Under the pieces are notes generated by a model, which saw only the letters and a list, made by a program, of their open reading frames with translations, was not told where the DNA came from and ran no database searches. Shown here in pieces: positions 8,501 through 17,784 of a stretch of DNA of 32,351 nt. Both the position numbers and the translations under genes were made by a program. Numbering within the stretch: position 1 is the first letter of the stretch; the number at the start of each line of letters is the position of its first letter. Origin of the DNA: Verrucomicrobiota bacterium (GTDB taxonomy: Bacteria; Chlamydiota; Chlamydiia; Chlamydiales; SM23-39). Location of the stretch: positions 1 to 32,351 of the forward strand of contig JAGWKU010000005.1 of the NCBI GenBank assembly GCA_028873375.1, read 5' to 3'.

Positions 8501-9676
8501 ATGCGGCAAATCGCTAAAGACCTGATGCTCTCGAATGCGTCTGTGAACCAAAATCTACTCAATTCGATCAATTCGATCCAATGGCTTGAAGTGACCAACT
8601 CTCTCCTCTGCTCGGGTGATCAAGAGACGCTGACCCGCCTACGAGAACTGGTCAAGAATCTCGACATCCCGCTCAAACAAGTCTTCATTGAGATGCTCGT
8701 CCTCCAAACGAGCTTGACTAACGCCTTGACATTCGGCCTCGAGTGGGGTTCAAAATTCCAGTATAAAAACGTCTTCTCCGGAACGATGAATAACCTCATT
8801 CCCTCGAGCGCCGCCTCAGGAGCCGCCTCAGGAGGAACATCATCGGATCCGCTCAACGCAGGCCTCGCCAACGTGAATGGAACGACGCCTCCCACGACTT
8901 CCGACGTCAATATTTTAGGACCTGGCTTCGACCTCGGCATCATCGGCGAAGTGATCCGCTACGGCGGCGACACGTATGTCACTTTGGGCTCTCTGCTCGC
9001 AGCCCTGCAGCAAGATGCCGAAGCAACCATCATGATGACACCGAAAATCCTCACGCAAGATGGGCGCACCTCCTCGATCTTTAGCGGCGCCAATATCCCA
9101 TTTGCCGGTTCCTTTGTCTCGAACTCGAGCGTCAACGCCAACGGCGGCACCATCGGTACGACCAACATTGAATACCGAGACATCGGCACCAATCTCACCA
9201 TCACCCCCGTCCTCGGCAATTCCGATATTGTCACCCTTGAAATTGCCCTTGATCAAACCTCAACCGAAACGACGGCCAGCCAAAACCAAATCACCTTTAG
9301 TGCAACCGGCGTACCCACTGCCATCAATGGCATTACGACGAGCAAAACTACCATGCAGACGACCGTCCACGTCCCCGATAACCACTTCCTCATCTTGAGC
9401 GGCATGGTCAACAATTCGAATGTCCGCGTCAAAACAGGCATTCCTTGCCTCGGCGGTCTCCCTCTCATCGGAGCTGCCTTCTCGCAAGACAACACCACCA
9501 TCAGCAACACCAACATCGTCATCTTCCTAAGGCCCCACATCGTCAATTCACTCGACGACGTCCGCAACATTACGCATGCTCAAGAGGAGTTTTTCCGCGA
9601 GCAAACAGGAACTCCCTACCTCGAGCACGCCTACGACGAGGCCATGGAACTCATCAAAACCGTCGACGATGAATAA
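5591..9676 (+). CDS. cdsC: T3SS outer-membrane secretin CdsC (SctC) with nine internal periplasmic-domain repeats
   Basis: 1361 aa; signal peptide (MMRCWLCLLTLLFSPFASLLPEE); N-terminal secretin domains; nine repeats; C-terminal secretin core (VFIEMLVLQTSLTNALTFGLEWG ... LTITPVL ... DNHFLILSGMVNN ... GIPCLGGLPLIGAAF ... NTNIVIFLRPHIV). Start TTG 5591 or ATG 5594. Confidence 0.92.
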   Translation: MMRCWLCLLTLLFSPFASLLPEEGPKDGFTINYNTVPIVEYIRFASKICNVNFIFNAEELDFTVTVVSEGPITPENVMSTLVQILRIHGLQLLEQDNNLVIHTSGDVRQVATIVTDGQKEGKSPIVTRIFRMKNAKPDSIAAIVRPMISQSAILEVSPETRQVILTDVRTNVDKIANLIENLDSPHTPLQILSFEAKNNQPTYLVEIAMQLMQPMAQGNPFLLVPAALSNTIFIVSTPELADQASKVLSNLDVPPKTPLAGPGRKLGTGDIFIYKLANRSGDEVLKGLSSIADNLEKTGHPQPDLIDAIDNAKWIRETNSILIVGSQETVNQVKGFIAGLDSTGGTGGEKGNFFVYKPVSRSAKEIDVAVKEMAVNLQKTKGADHALIETLESAKVNSATQTITFSGEERTFARVKEFLATIDSGKERGKNGFYIYQIQVVPYSQLETSLKNLASDLEKTNGKDDGLVETISGMKYVSDTNSIIFIGPDAALKRLQDILPSLDGGGSAKAMAGSQFFIYKPKYQKGDRLESLIKDVADNLKANHLGDPQLLRTIDSMKWVKSTNSFLFTGDPSSLKKVEDLLATLDVPATTKSGYFIYKLQHASGEVIEEDLDSLAKNFKNSGLKDSRLLEVIENMRYVKETNSLLLTGDPQAIEEVKDLIAKYDNPGNARGPVNSTFFMYKPKYTSASNIEKSLQDIAQNLRKSKLSDPSLLAAIDSAKYIESTNSLVFTGNPDALAKLKIMIAEVDVASSKPIHQIGKTSFLLYKLKHASGSQIMTSLRGLSIDLKKSGTSDKEFLATLNSMKYVKETNSLLFTGSEESLAKVQTLVDKFDVEGLALPVEVPPVAITAGGANNFFVYKPQSVSGQELERLMADFAENLKSSGLSDPDFFQSVASMRWVESTQSLIFTGNQKSLDQIKELLKGFDIPANLPSTGGIAGGPQEPSIQAIDNTSFLVYKLQFHKGDEIQGAMRQIAKDLMLSNASVNQNLLNSINSIQWLEVTNSLLCSGDQETLTRLRELVKNLDIPLKQVFIEMLVLQTSLTNALTFGLEWGSKFQYKNVFSGTMNNLIPSSAASGAASGGTSSDPLNAGLANVNGTTPPTTSDVNILGPGFDLGIIGEVIRYGGDTYVTLGSLLAALQQDAEATIMMTPKILTQDGRTSSIFSGANIPFAGSFVSNSSVNANGGTIGTTNIEYRDIGTNLTITPVLGNSDIVTLEIALDQTSTETTASQNQITFSATGVPTAINGITTSKTTMQTTVHVPDNHFLILSGMVNNSNVRVKTGIPCLGGLPLIGAAFSQDNTTISNTNIVIFLRPHIVNSLDDVRNITHAQEEFFREQTGTPYLEHAYDEAMELIKTVDDE
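6395..8680 (+). repeat. Nine tandem protein-level repeats (~85 aa each) inside CdsC
   Basis: Units start near nt 6395, 6640, 6881, 7130, 7367, 7615, 7868, 8150 and 8441. Shared pattern: F(F/L/I)xYK(P/L) ... S(L/M) ... LxxxL ... (M/I)(K/R)(Y/W)V.(S/E)TNS(L/I)(L/I)(F/L).G ... (L/V)xx.D. Confidence 0.95.
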
Positions 9677-10613
9677 ATTCCTTACGCTACTACTTCTATT
9701 GCTCGCCGGCGCCTGCTACCGCGTCCCCGATCAGATCAATCCCAAGGTCGACTACCAAGTCCAAGACCAACATTTTCACTCGCTCCAAAGCGCCTTTACT
9801 CCACTGAGTCCCGTTGAACGGATGACCGACTGGGGCCGCGAAATGATCATCGCTCTCGCCTTTGCGTGCGAGCTCGATCTCTACCGCGCTGTCTCAACCT
9901 ATAAAAGAGCTGAAATCCTCGTCCCCAAAACAGACGTCAACCGCAAGCTCGAAATCCAGTATGACATCTTGCTCTGCTATTTCTTTGCGAAGCACTACGA
10001 CGAAGCGGTCTGTGAGTTTGAACGGAGCGGCCTCTCCCACGTCGACAAGACCTTTCCCGCCTATCGAGATCTCCTCGTCATCCTCTACGAATGTTATCGA
10101 GAGATGGAGTGTTTCGACAAGCAAGAGAGAGTCCTCGAATTGATCCAAAAGACCTATCCTGAAACAGCCGAGAAGCTTCAAGTCTCTCGCGCCATCCGCG
10201 AAGGAGATCTCGGCGCGGTCAAATGCTATGCCGCCTTAGAGCCAAAGACCCCTTGCCTCGATTACCTTCTCGATACCTATTACGAAAAAAAAAAATCGGT
10301 CGCCACAGCCCAGACTCTCAATGCCCTCTTACCAGGAGCTGGCTACCTATACATTGGCCAGGGAAAGTCAGCTCTCACTGCCTTTCTCCTCAATGGCCTC
10401 TTCATCGCGGCCGCTGTTGAATTCTTCATCCACGACCACATCGCGGCGGGCATCATCACCACTGGCTTTGAAGCCGGTTGGTACTTTGGAGGCATTTACG
10501 GTGCTGGCGAAGAGGCCAAATACTACAACGAACGGGTCTATGAGAAGGCAGCCTCCAACGTCCTCAACGAAACCAAACTATTTCCCATCCTGATGATTCA
10601 ATATGGCTTTTAA
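9669..10613 (+). CDS. Putative TPR-like lipoprotein with a C-terminal LPGAGYLYIGQ membrane domain
   Basis: ATG 9669 overlaps the cdsC stop. MNKFLTLLLLLLAGAC signal/lipobox-like start; helical repeats; ALLPGAGYLYIGQGKSALTAFLLNGLFIAAAVEFF. Confidence 0.7.
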   Translation: MNKFLTLLLLLLAGACYRVPDQINPKVDYQVQDQHFHSLQSAFTPLSPVERMTDWGREMIIALAFACELDLYRAVSTYKRAEILVPKTDVNRKLEIQYDILLCYFFAKHYDEAVCEFERSGLSHVDKTFPAYRDLLVILYECYREMECFDKQERVLELIQKTYPETAEKLQVSRAIREGDLGAVKCYAALEPKTPCLDYLLDTYYEKKKSVATAQTLNALLPGAGYLYIGQGKSALTAFLLNGLFIAAAVEFFIHDHIAAGIITTGFEAGWYFGGIYGAGEEAKYYNERVYEKAASNVLNETKLFPILMIQYGF

Positions 10614-11001
10614 ACTCATCATCCTCCTTCTCCCCTTCGCTCTCATCTCCCGACCTCTCTACCAAGAGCCGTGGGGCAAAGATAGCAACCTCCGCCCTCC
10701 ACCTCCCATCGAAGTCACTCCCCCGCCCACTCTCGCAACCCGCATCGCCGACGCGATCATCAACTTTCATCAAAACGTCATCTCTCCCGTTGACGGCCCC
10801 CGCAGCCACTTCCGGCCCTCCAGCTCTCAATACATGCGCCTCGCCATCCACCGTTACGGCTTTGTCAAAGGTTTTCTCATGGGGTGCGACCGTCTCCTCC
10901 GCGAAAACAGCGAAGAGTGGGTCTATCGCACCGTCGAATACGAAGGTAAACTCTACAAATACGACCCGGCGATCCCCGATAAATACCACGGCATGTGGTG
11001 A
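10603..11001 (+). CDS. YidD-like (membrane protein insertion efficiency factor family) secreted/membrane protein
   Basis: FHQNVISPVDGPRSHFRPSSSQYMRLAIHRYGFVKGFLMGCDRLLRE follows the YidD consensus; overlaps the preceding CDS by 11 nt. Confidence 0.75.
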   Translation: MAFKLIILLLPFALISRPLYQEPWGKDSNLRPPPPIEVTPPPTLATRIADAIINFHQNVISPVDGPRSHFRPSSSQYMRLAIHRYGFVKGFLMGCDRLLRENSEEWVYRTVEYEGKLYKYDPAIPDKYHGMW

Positions 11002-11012
11002 ATTTTTTCGAT

Positions 11013-11687
11013 TTATTCAACTTTCGGTCGTAATTCCCGCAACTCTTCCGCTGAGAGCCCGCTCAGAAAAGGGCTCACTTCTCCATTGATGAACTTCTTA
11101 TAGAGACGCGAAGCTTGATGATGGACGATCACCCATTTTTTTTTGGAGGGCTGATCTTCGGGCGCATCGGAGACTGCGCAATAGGGAATGGGAAGCGATA
11201 CGATAGTACCTGCCGGTTTGAGGTGTTGGAGGATGGCCCGGAGGCAAATCTGATCCCATACCTCTTGACCAGGGGCACGAGAGGCCAGAGCCTCTTCACA
11301 CACTTCGATCCAGGTTTGGAGGAGGTTTATACCGGCCTCTGTGGGAGCAACATAAACAGTTCCAGTAAGGACTTTACCAGGATCAGAGGGATCGCGATCG
11401 GGGCAGATCCGGACGGCGAGGTCGCAGGTGAGAGTATCGAAGAGGGAGGGCTTTTGGAGGAGGAGAGCGTCGGCGTCGACCCAGACGACAGGTCTCTGGT
11501 GCTGACGGAGCTTACGGAGGATAAAGGTGGGTTTGTAGCAGCAATTTCGATCCCAAGAACCGAGGGAATCGACCGGCTCTAAATCAATCTCCACTCCATG
11601 ACGATGGCAGGAGTGAAGAAGCTCTTGAGCATCTTTCTCATAGAGCGTCCCTCGAGTAAAATAACTGATCAGTAAGGGACGCTGCAC
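11013..11687 (-). CDS. Glycosyltransferase-like (nucleotide-diphospho-sugar transferase) protein
   Basis: 224 aa; KPTFILRKLRQHQRPVVWVDADALLLQKP (DxD-type motif), then conserved GT-A-like features. Confidence 0.65.
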   Translation of the reverse strand: MQRPLLISYFTRGTLYEKDAQELLHSCHRHGVEIDLEPVDSLGSWDRNCCYKPTFILRKLRQHQRPVVWVDADALLLQKPSLFDTLTCDLAVRICPDRDPSDPGKVLTGTVYVAPTEAGINLLQTWIEVCEEALASRAPGQEVWDQICLRAILQHLKPAGTIVSLPIPYCAVSDAPEDQPSKKKWVIVHHQASRLYKKFINGEVSPFLSGLSAEELRELRPKVE

Positions 11688-11693
11688 GGAATA

Positions 11694-12107
11694 TTAGCTC
11701 TGGGCAAGAATATCAACACGGCGATAAACGGGGTTTGCTAAGAAAATGCGCCCAACCGATGAAGCCTCTTCAACATCATACATATTTAGGCAAAACTTGA
11801 CGAGAGAAGTCAACGGGAGTGCAACGAGAAGAACCGCACTGATCAATGCATTACCTAAAGAGCGGCCTGCATCCTCGAGGGAATACTCATGAGGATTAAA
11901 GAAAACTCCTAACAGGTTAAAGACTGCCATGACTACGTGTTGTACGACGCCGATCAAACGCTTAATGTTTTCCGCTCCATGGTCGATAATCGCGGCGGGG
12001 ATTAGACCAACGCGGGAAAGAATCGGATGCTCCTTAGAAAAATTTTCGCTGGGATAAAAATAATTTTGAACGCTTTGAAGGTTTCGTTCGATAAAGTTGG
12101 TTTGCAT
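11694..12107 (-). CDS. Small predicted membrane protein, hypothetical
   Basis: ATG 12107 preceded by AAGGAGG; hydrophobic segments IKRLIGVVQHVVMAVFNLLGVFF and ALISAVLLVALPLTSLVKF. Confidence 0.65.
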   Translation of the reverse strand: MQTNFIERNLQSVQNYFYPSENFSKEHPILSRVGLIPAAIIDHGAENIKRLIGVVQHVVMAVFNLLGVFFNPHEYSLEDAGRSLGNALISAVLLVALPLTSLVKFCLNMYDVEEASSVGRIFLANPVYRRVDILAQS

Positions 12108-12173
12108 AATAGGCCTCCTTGGGTTTGTAAGGCGGAAAAAAAGATAGATCATTTCTTAAATATTTTACAAACA

Positions 12174-13934
12174 TCATAATTTTTTATGAATAAGTTCTTG
12201 AGCACGAAGACAGGCTTTCCAGGTGGAAAATTGGGGATTGCTCTCATCGGTAAAGTAAAGATTGTCTAGGCCGATTTGCTTGACTAAACCAGCGCGGTGA
12301 AAGACATGCCACACCTCTTCCGTTAGGCCTGAAATAATGAAGTGGCGGTTCTTGTAGCGGATCGTTTCTTGGACATGGATGATTGCGAGGCACATCGAAG
12401 CATCCATGTGATGGACGTTGTTGAGTCGTAAAATAATCGCTTCGACATTGGGATCTTCAAGCAAAGAAGACATCGCATTTTCAAAGAAATCGGCCGCTGC
12501 GAAATAGAGTTCTCCTCCAATGCCGATGATCCGCACTTTCCTGTGAGTTTCCTCTTTTGCATTGATGATGACAAGACGCCCTTTTGAATTAAATGCATAC
12601 TCAACGAGATGAGGCTCCGACGATTTCTTCAGGTAGGTCGCAATCGAAATTGCAATGCCGATGAAGAAGGCGACGTCGAGGCTAAAGATCAAGCACGAGA
12701 AAAAGGTGACGAGAAAGACCCACGCATCTTCTCGCGTAGCGCGGAAGGAGAGCTTAACCTCTTGGAAATTGGTCAGAGTGGGAACTGTCGCAATCAAAAG
12801 AGCAGCCAGAGCTGCGAGCGGAATATGACTGACGAGGGGCCAGCAAAAATAAACGATGACGGCGGTAAAAACGCCCGAGAGGATGGGAGCGAGCCTCGTT
12901 TGACCATTCATCCGGAAATTGAGAGCGGTGCGAGTAGCGCTTCCCGAGCAGGGAAGAGCGCCGACGAGAAAGGAAAGGATGGTATTGCCCACTCCCAAAC
13001 CAAAGATATCTTGGTTCGCCTGCACCGACTGTCCGCTCTTTGCCCCAAAGGTGCGCGAAATGGAAAACACTTCTAAAATAGCAAGGAAAGCAATCGCGAC
13101 AGCCGACGGGAAAATCCGATTGATGATCTTGAAGTCGATCCAAGGAAAGGTGAGCTCCGGAATCGGTTGGGCGACTTGGCTGAAATCGGCGAGGGTGGCA
13201 ATTTTAGGGCCGATCTTCCAGAGATAAAAGAGATCGGACAAAAGAATACCTGCCATCAGGGCAAAAAGGGCGTCCGGCCAATTTTTTAGTTTCCGTCGAA
13301 AGACGAGGAGCACTGCCAGAGTCACAAGGCCAACCGCCAAGGAAGCGGGATTAGTCTCGAGCAAATGAGAACAGAAGTAGCTCGCCTTATAGAAAATTGG
13401 TTCGCCACCCGTCGGCAGTGGCACCCCAAAGAAATAGAAAAACTGCGCAACGGCAATAGCGATCGTAATTCCAGCAAAGTAACCCAGCATCACGGGACGG
13501 CTGACGAATTGAAGAAGCTTGCTCACGTTGAAAAACGCGGCGGCGATTTGAATGATCCCCATGATGATGACGATCTGCGTCAAAAGATGGATCACCACTG
13601 CCTCTCGCGCTGGCCCCGTCACCGTTTCAAAGGAGTTGTATAATACGTCGGCGATCGAAGTTTGGATCAAAATGGCAACGCCGGTGCTCGAGCCTGAAAT
13701 GAGATGTCTAGACGAGCCCAACGCCGAGGTAAAAATGGTTCCAAAAATCGCCGAATACAAGCCGGCCGTCGGAGGGAGTCCCGCCAAAAGAGAATAAGCG
13801 ATCGACTGAGGAATCGTCAGCAGTGCCACTGAAAGAGCCGCCAGAGCATCTTGTCGCAAAGCCGATAGCCCGTACCCTTGCAGCTCGCTCCAAAAGGGGG
13901 TAAAGGAAATGGCTCTAGGTCTTGGCATTCGCAT
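12174..13934 (-). CDS. SulP-family anion permease with C-terminal STAS domain
   Basis: 586 aa; LTIPQSIAYSLLAGLPPTAGLYSAIFGT; GALPCSGSATRTALNFRMNGQTRLAPILSG; STAS-like C-terminus (VEAIILRLNNVHHMDASMCLAII). Confidence 0.9.
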   Translation of the reverse strand: MRMPRPRAISFTPFWSELQGYGLSALRQDALAALSVALLTIPQSIAYSLLAGLPPTAGLYSAIFGTIFTSALGSSRHLISGSSTGVAILIQTSIADVLYNSFETVTGPAREAVVIHLLTQIVIIMGIIQIAAAFFNVSKLLQFVSRPVMLGYFAGITIAIAVAQFFYFFGVPLPTGGEPIFYKASYFCSHLLETNPASLAVGLVTLAVLLVFRRKLKNWPDALFALMAGILLSDLFYLWKIGPKIATLADFSQVAQPIPELTFPWIDFKIINRIFPSAVAIAFLAILEVFSISRTFGAKSGQSVQANQDIFGLGVGNTILSFLVGALPCSGSATRTALNFRMNGQTRLAPILSGVFTAVIVYFCWPLVSHIPLAALAALLIATVPTLTNFQEVKLSFRATREDAWVFLVTFFSCLIFSLDVAFFIGIAISIATYLKKSSEPHLVEYAFNSKGRLVIINAKEETHRKVRIIGIGGELYFAAADFFENAMSSLLEDPNVEAIILRLNNVHHMDASMCLAIIHVQETIRYKNRHFIISGLTEEVWHVFHRAGLVKQIGLDNLYFTDESNPQFSTWKACLRAQELIHKKL

Positions 13935-14015
13935 AATTTCAGAATAGTTTCTACCTCGAAAACTCGAAAGGAAAAAGTGTTGTCAAAATAATTTTAATGG
14001 ATTAGAAGTGGAGGA

Positions 14016-14105
14016 ATGCACATTTTCCAGATGCTTCTATTATTCATATCGGCTGTCCTCGTGATTTACCTCTTTGCCACAATTCTTTGGCCGGAGCGCT
14101 TTTGA
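14016..14105 (+). CDS. kdpF: KdpF small subunit (29 aa: MHIFQMLLLFISAVLVIYLFATILWPERF)
   Basis: GGAGG RBS; single TM peptide with PERF end typical of KdpF; TGA overlaps kdpA ATG (TGATG). Missing from the supplied ORF track because of its size. Confidence 0.9.
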   Translation: MHIFQMLLLFISAVLVIYLFATILWPERF

Positions 14106-15811
14106 TGGTAGAAGTCCTCGACTTAATCCAATTGGGATTATTCCTCGCGATCATCCTGCTTCTAACGAAGCCAGTGGGGCTTTATTTTAAAAAAGTTCTT
14201 AATCAGAGCGACCACACCTTTTTGGATCGAGTATTGAAACCGGTAGAGCGGACGATCTATCGCCTCTGCAAAATAGAGGGAGAAGAGCAAGATTGGAAAG
14301 AGTACCTCGCTTGCATCCTGGGCTTTAGCATTGTCTCTGTTCTCTTCACAGTTCTATTGCTCTCGTTGCAATATTACCTCCCCTTCAATCCACAAAAATT
14401 AGCCGCCCTTTCGTGGGATTTGAATCTCCATACATCAGTGAGCTTCATGACCAACACCAACTGGCAAAATTACAGCGGCGAATCGACAATGTCTTATTTT
14501 TCTCAAATGGCTGCTTTAGCGGTGCAAAACTTCGCTTCTGCCGCCGTGGGAATTGCAGCTGCCGCAGCATTGGTTCGAGGCATTGCTCGAAAGCAGAAGA
14601 AAACGCTCGGTAATTTTTGGGTCGACGTAGTTCGCATTACTCTCTATTTTTTACTCCCTGTCTCTATTTTGGCATCGGCCTTTTTCCTCTGGGAAGGAGT
14701 TCCTCAAAACTTGAATGCTTATGTGCAAGCAGAGACGCTGGAAGGAGCGATTCAAACCCTTCCGCAAGGGCCCATTGCCTCTCAGGAAGCGATCAAATTG
14801 CTAGGGACGAATGGCGGGGGATTTTTCAATGCCAATTCCTCGCATCCATATGAAAATCCAACGCCTTTGAGCAACTTTTTGCAATATATCCTCATCTTTC
14901 TCATCTCCGCTTCTCTGATCTATTACTATGGAAAAACGATTGGAGACACCAAACACAGTTGGTGCATCTTAGTATCGCTTCTCGGCGTATATGTCGTGGG
15001 CGTCCTCCTTTGCGCCTACTTTGAAGTGCATGGAAATCCAGAGCTCCTGAAGATGGGCCTTACCGGAGGCAACTGGGAGGGAAAAGAGCAGCGCTTTGGT
15101 CTGTTCAGCTCGGCTTTATTTGCCTGCACGACGACAGTCACTTCTTGTGGAGCTGTGAATTGCATGCATGACTCATTCATTCCTCTCGGCGGTTTCATCC
15201 CCCTCTTGAACATGCAACTCAGCGAGACGATCATCGGTGGAGTAGGAGCTGGACTCTACAGCGTTCTTGTTTTCATCCTCCTTTCGATTTTCATCGCCGG
15301 CTTGATCATCGGCCGCACACCAGAATACTTAGGCAAAAAGATTGAAGCGTTCGATATTAAAATGATTCTTCTTGCGAACTTGTCCTATGTTTTGCTCGTC
15401 CTCATCTTCACTTCGTGGGCGTGTGTGAGCGCTTGGGGCTTGAAGGGATTGGGAAATAGTGGACCTCATGGATTCACGGAAATTCTCTATGCTTATAGCT
15501 CCTGTGCAGCCAATAACGGAAGTGCCTTTGCCGGCTTATCAGGCAATACAATCCCTTACAATGTGACCATGACCATCGCCATGTTTTTGGGAAGGTTTTT
15601 ATTCATGGCTCCTGTGATCGCGTTGGCTGGATCTTTCGTCGAAAAGAAAATTCATCCACAGAGCGCCGGCTCCTTTCCTGTAGCGAGCGTTGTGTTCATT
15701 TCACTCTTGCTGGGCGTGATTCTCTTGCTGGGCGCTTTGAATTTCTTACCCGCTTTGACATTGGGACCGATCGTTGAACAATTCTTCTTATTGAGAGGAG
15801 AGCTATTTTGA
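14105..15811 (+). CDS. kdpA: Potassium-transporting ATPase subunit KdpA
   Basis: GTNGGGFFNANSSHPYENPTPLSN, CGAVNCMHDSFIPLGG, GGVGAGLYSVL, CAANNGSAFAGL filter/loop motifs. Confidence 0.96.
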   Translation: MVEVLDLIQLGLFLAIILLLTKPVGLYFKKVLNQSDHTFLDRVLKPVERTIYRLCKIEGEEQDWKEYLACILGFSIVSVLFTVLLLSLQYYLPFNPQKLAALSWDLNLHTSVSFMTNTNWQNYSGESTMSYFSQMAALAVQNFASAAVGIAAAAALVRGIARKQKKTLGNFWVDVVRITLYFLLPVSILASAFFLWEGVPQNLNAYVQAETLEGAIQTLPQGPIASQEAIKLLGTNGGGFFNANSSHPYENPTPLSNFLQYILIFLISASLIYYYGKTIGDTKHSWCILVSLLGVYVVGVLLCAYFEVHGNPELLKMGLTGGNWEGKEQRFGLFSSALFACTTTVTSCGAVNCMHDSFIPLGGFIPLLNMQLSETIIGGVGAGLYSVLVFILLSIFIAGLIIGRTPEYLGKKIEAFDIKMILLANLSYVLLVLIFTSWACVSAWGLKGLGNSGPHGFTEILYAYSSCAANNGSAFAGLSGNTIPYNVTMTIAMFLGRFLFMAPVIALAGSFVEKKIHPQSAGSFPVASVVFISLLLGVILLLGALNFLPALTLGPIVEQFFLLRGELF

Positions 15812-17784
15812 ATATCTTTTGGCAATCTCTCAAGAAATTAAACCCTCTCTCTCTATGGCACAATCCGGTGATGTTCATCACCGAAATAGGGGCCGTGATC
15901 ACGACAACCGAATGGCTCTTCCTCGTGAAAGCTCATGCTTCTTTTTATGCTCAAGTATCCATTTGGCTGTGGCTGACGGTGCTCTTTGCCAACTTTGCCG
16001 AATCGATGGCTGAAGCGCGCAATGAGCGACAAGCTGAATCGCTTCGCAAAGGGCGCGTAGAAACGATGGCCCAGTTGCGCGAAAAAAATGGAACTTATCG
16101 GACAGTCAATTGGAAGGAGCTCAAAAAGGGCGATGTAGTCAAAGTATCCGCTGGAGAAATCATTCCTGGCGATGGCGAAATCATCGAAGGGATGGCCTCG
16201 GTCGATGAATCAGCCATCACAGGAGAATCAGCGCCTGTCATTCGAGGAGCCGGCACTGATCACAGCTCAGTGACTGGAGGAACCAAATTGATCTCTGATG
16301 AACTTCTCATCCAAATTTCCTCAGAAGCAGGTCACGGTTTCCTCGATCGAATGATCGACCTGATTGAAAACGCGAAACGAAAAAAATCGCTCAATGAAAT
16401 TGCCCTTACCATTCTTCTCTCGGGATTGACCATTATCTTCCTCGTCGTCGTGGTTTCGATGGAAGTCTGCGCCCGCTATTTTCAGATCGATTTCTCAGTG
16501 ACGATGCTCGTCGCCTTGCTCATTTGCTTGATTCCCACCACTATCGCAGGTCTTCTCAGCGCGATTGGAATTGCAGGGATCAACCGTCTGATGACAAAAA
16601 ACGTCCTCGCTATGAGCGGCCAGGCAGTAGAGGTCGCAGGGGACGTCGATCTCATTTTAATCGACAAAACGGGGACCATTACCATCGGTCACAGGCATGC
16701 CTCTGATGTCACAATTGCCCCTGGCATATCGGAGAGCGATTTCGTCCAGGCAGCTTATCTCTCTTCCCTACAAGATCAAACCGATGAGGGAAGGAGCATT
16801 GTCGAATACCTCAAAACTCACTATCCGAGTCATCTACCTCCAACTCCCTCGGATCTCCATTTTATTCCCTTCACTGCGCAAACCAGGATGAGTGGAGCAG
16901 ATATAGGAAATAAGTCGTTTCGGAAAGGATCTCGCGACGCAGTGGAAAAATTCACCGGTTCTCCTCTTCCCTCTGAAATGGCTCAAGCGGTTAAAAGCTA
17001 CGCCGAAGAAGGGGGGACTCCTCTCATCGTCTGCGACAAGCAGCAAGTGCTCGGCGTCATCTTGCTCAAAGACAAAGTAAAAGAGGGACTCTCACAACTC
17101 TTTACCCGTTTCCGAGCCATGGGCATTCGAACGGTGATGATGACAGGAGATAACCCCATCACTGCTGCAACTATTGCCAAAGAGGCTGGCGTCGACGATT
17201 TTCTCGCAGAAGTGTCGCCCGAACAAAAATTAGAAATGGTCAAAAAAATGCAAGCAGAGGGGCATCTCGTCGCTATGACTGGCGATGGAGTAAACGATGC
17301 GCCAGCTCTTGCACATGCCGATGTAGGCGTCGCCATGAATTCAGGCACGCAAGCGGCCAAAGAGGCGGGAAATATGATCGACCTCGACTCTCATCCGACC
17401 AAACTCTTTGAGATCATTGAAATCGGCAAACAGATGCTCATGACGCGAGGCGCGCTCACCGCTTTTTCAGTCGCCAACGACGTCGCCAAATACTTCGCGA
17501 TTGTCCCCGCTATCTTCATGCCGTTCTTTCCCTCGATGCGTATCTTGAATATCATGAATCTCGTGACTCCACAAAGCGCCGTTTTAAGCGCCGTTATCTT
17601 CAACGCCATCATCATCCCCATTCTCATTCCGCTCGCATTCCGCGGAGTCAAATTCCTGCCACAACGAGCCATCGTCATTTTGCGCCGCAACCTGATTGTC
17701 TACGGCCTCGGCGGCATCCTTCTTCCCTTCATCGGCATTAAACTCATCGACCTCGCCCTCATTGCTCTCGGAGTTCCGCTATGA
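15808..17784 (+). CDS. kdpB: Potassium-transporting P-type ATPase subunit KdpB
   Basis: [14 protein letters not shown] phosphorylation motif, [41 protein letters not shown] start overlaps the kdpA stop. Confidence 0.96.
   Translation: MNIFWQSLKKLNPLSLWHNPVMFITEIGAVITTTEWLFLVKAHASFYAQVSIWLWLTVLFANFAESMAEARNERQAESLRKGRVETMAQLREKNGTYRTVNWKELKKGDVVKVSAGEIIPGDGEIIEGMASVDESAITGESAPVIRGAGTDHSSVTGGTKLISDELLIQISSEAGHGFLDRMIDLIENAKRKKSLNEIALTILLSGLTIIFLVVVVSMEVCARYFQIDFSVTMLVALLICLIPTTIAGLLSAIGIAGINRLMTKNVLAMSGQAVEVAGDVDLILIDKTGTITIGHRHASDVTIAPGISESDFVQAAYLSSLQDQTDEGRSIVEYLKTHYPSHLPPTPSDLHFIPFTAQTRMSGADIGNKSFRKGSRDAVEKFTGSPLPSEMAQAVKSYAEEGGTPLIVCDKQQVLGVILLKDKVKEGLSQLFTRFRAMGIRTVMMTGDNPITAATIAKEAGVDDFLAEVSPEQKLEMVKKMQAEGHLVAMTGDGVNDAPALAHADVGVAMNSGTQAAKEAGNMIDLDSHPTKLFEIIEIGKQMLMTRGALTAFSVANDVAKYFAIVPAIFMPFFPSMRILNIMNLVTPQSAVLSAVIFNAIIIPILIPLAFRGVKFLPQRAIVILRRNLIVYGLGGILLPFIGIKLIDLALIALGVPL

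Noticed and set aside
6395-8680. Possible CRISPR-like or DNA tandem array in the cdsC region
   Set aside because: Periodicity is at protein level (~255 nt units) with diverged nucleotides; it is coding repeat structure.
13935-14015. c-di-AMP or K+ riboswitch upstream of kdpF
   Set aside because: The divergent gap is only about 80 nt and shows no convincing ydaO/kimA-type structure.
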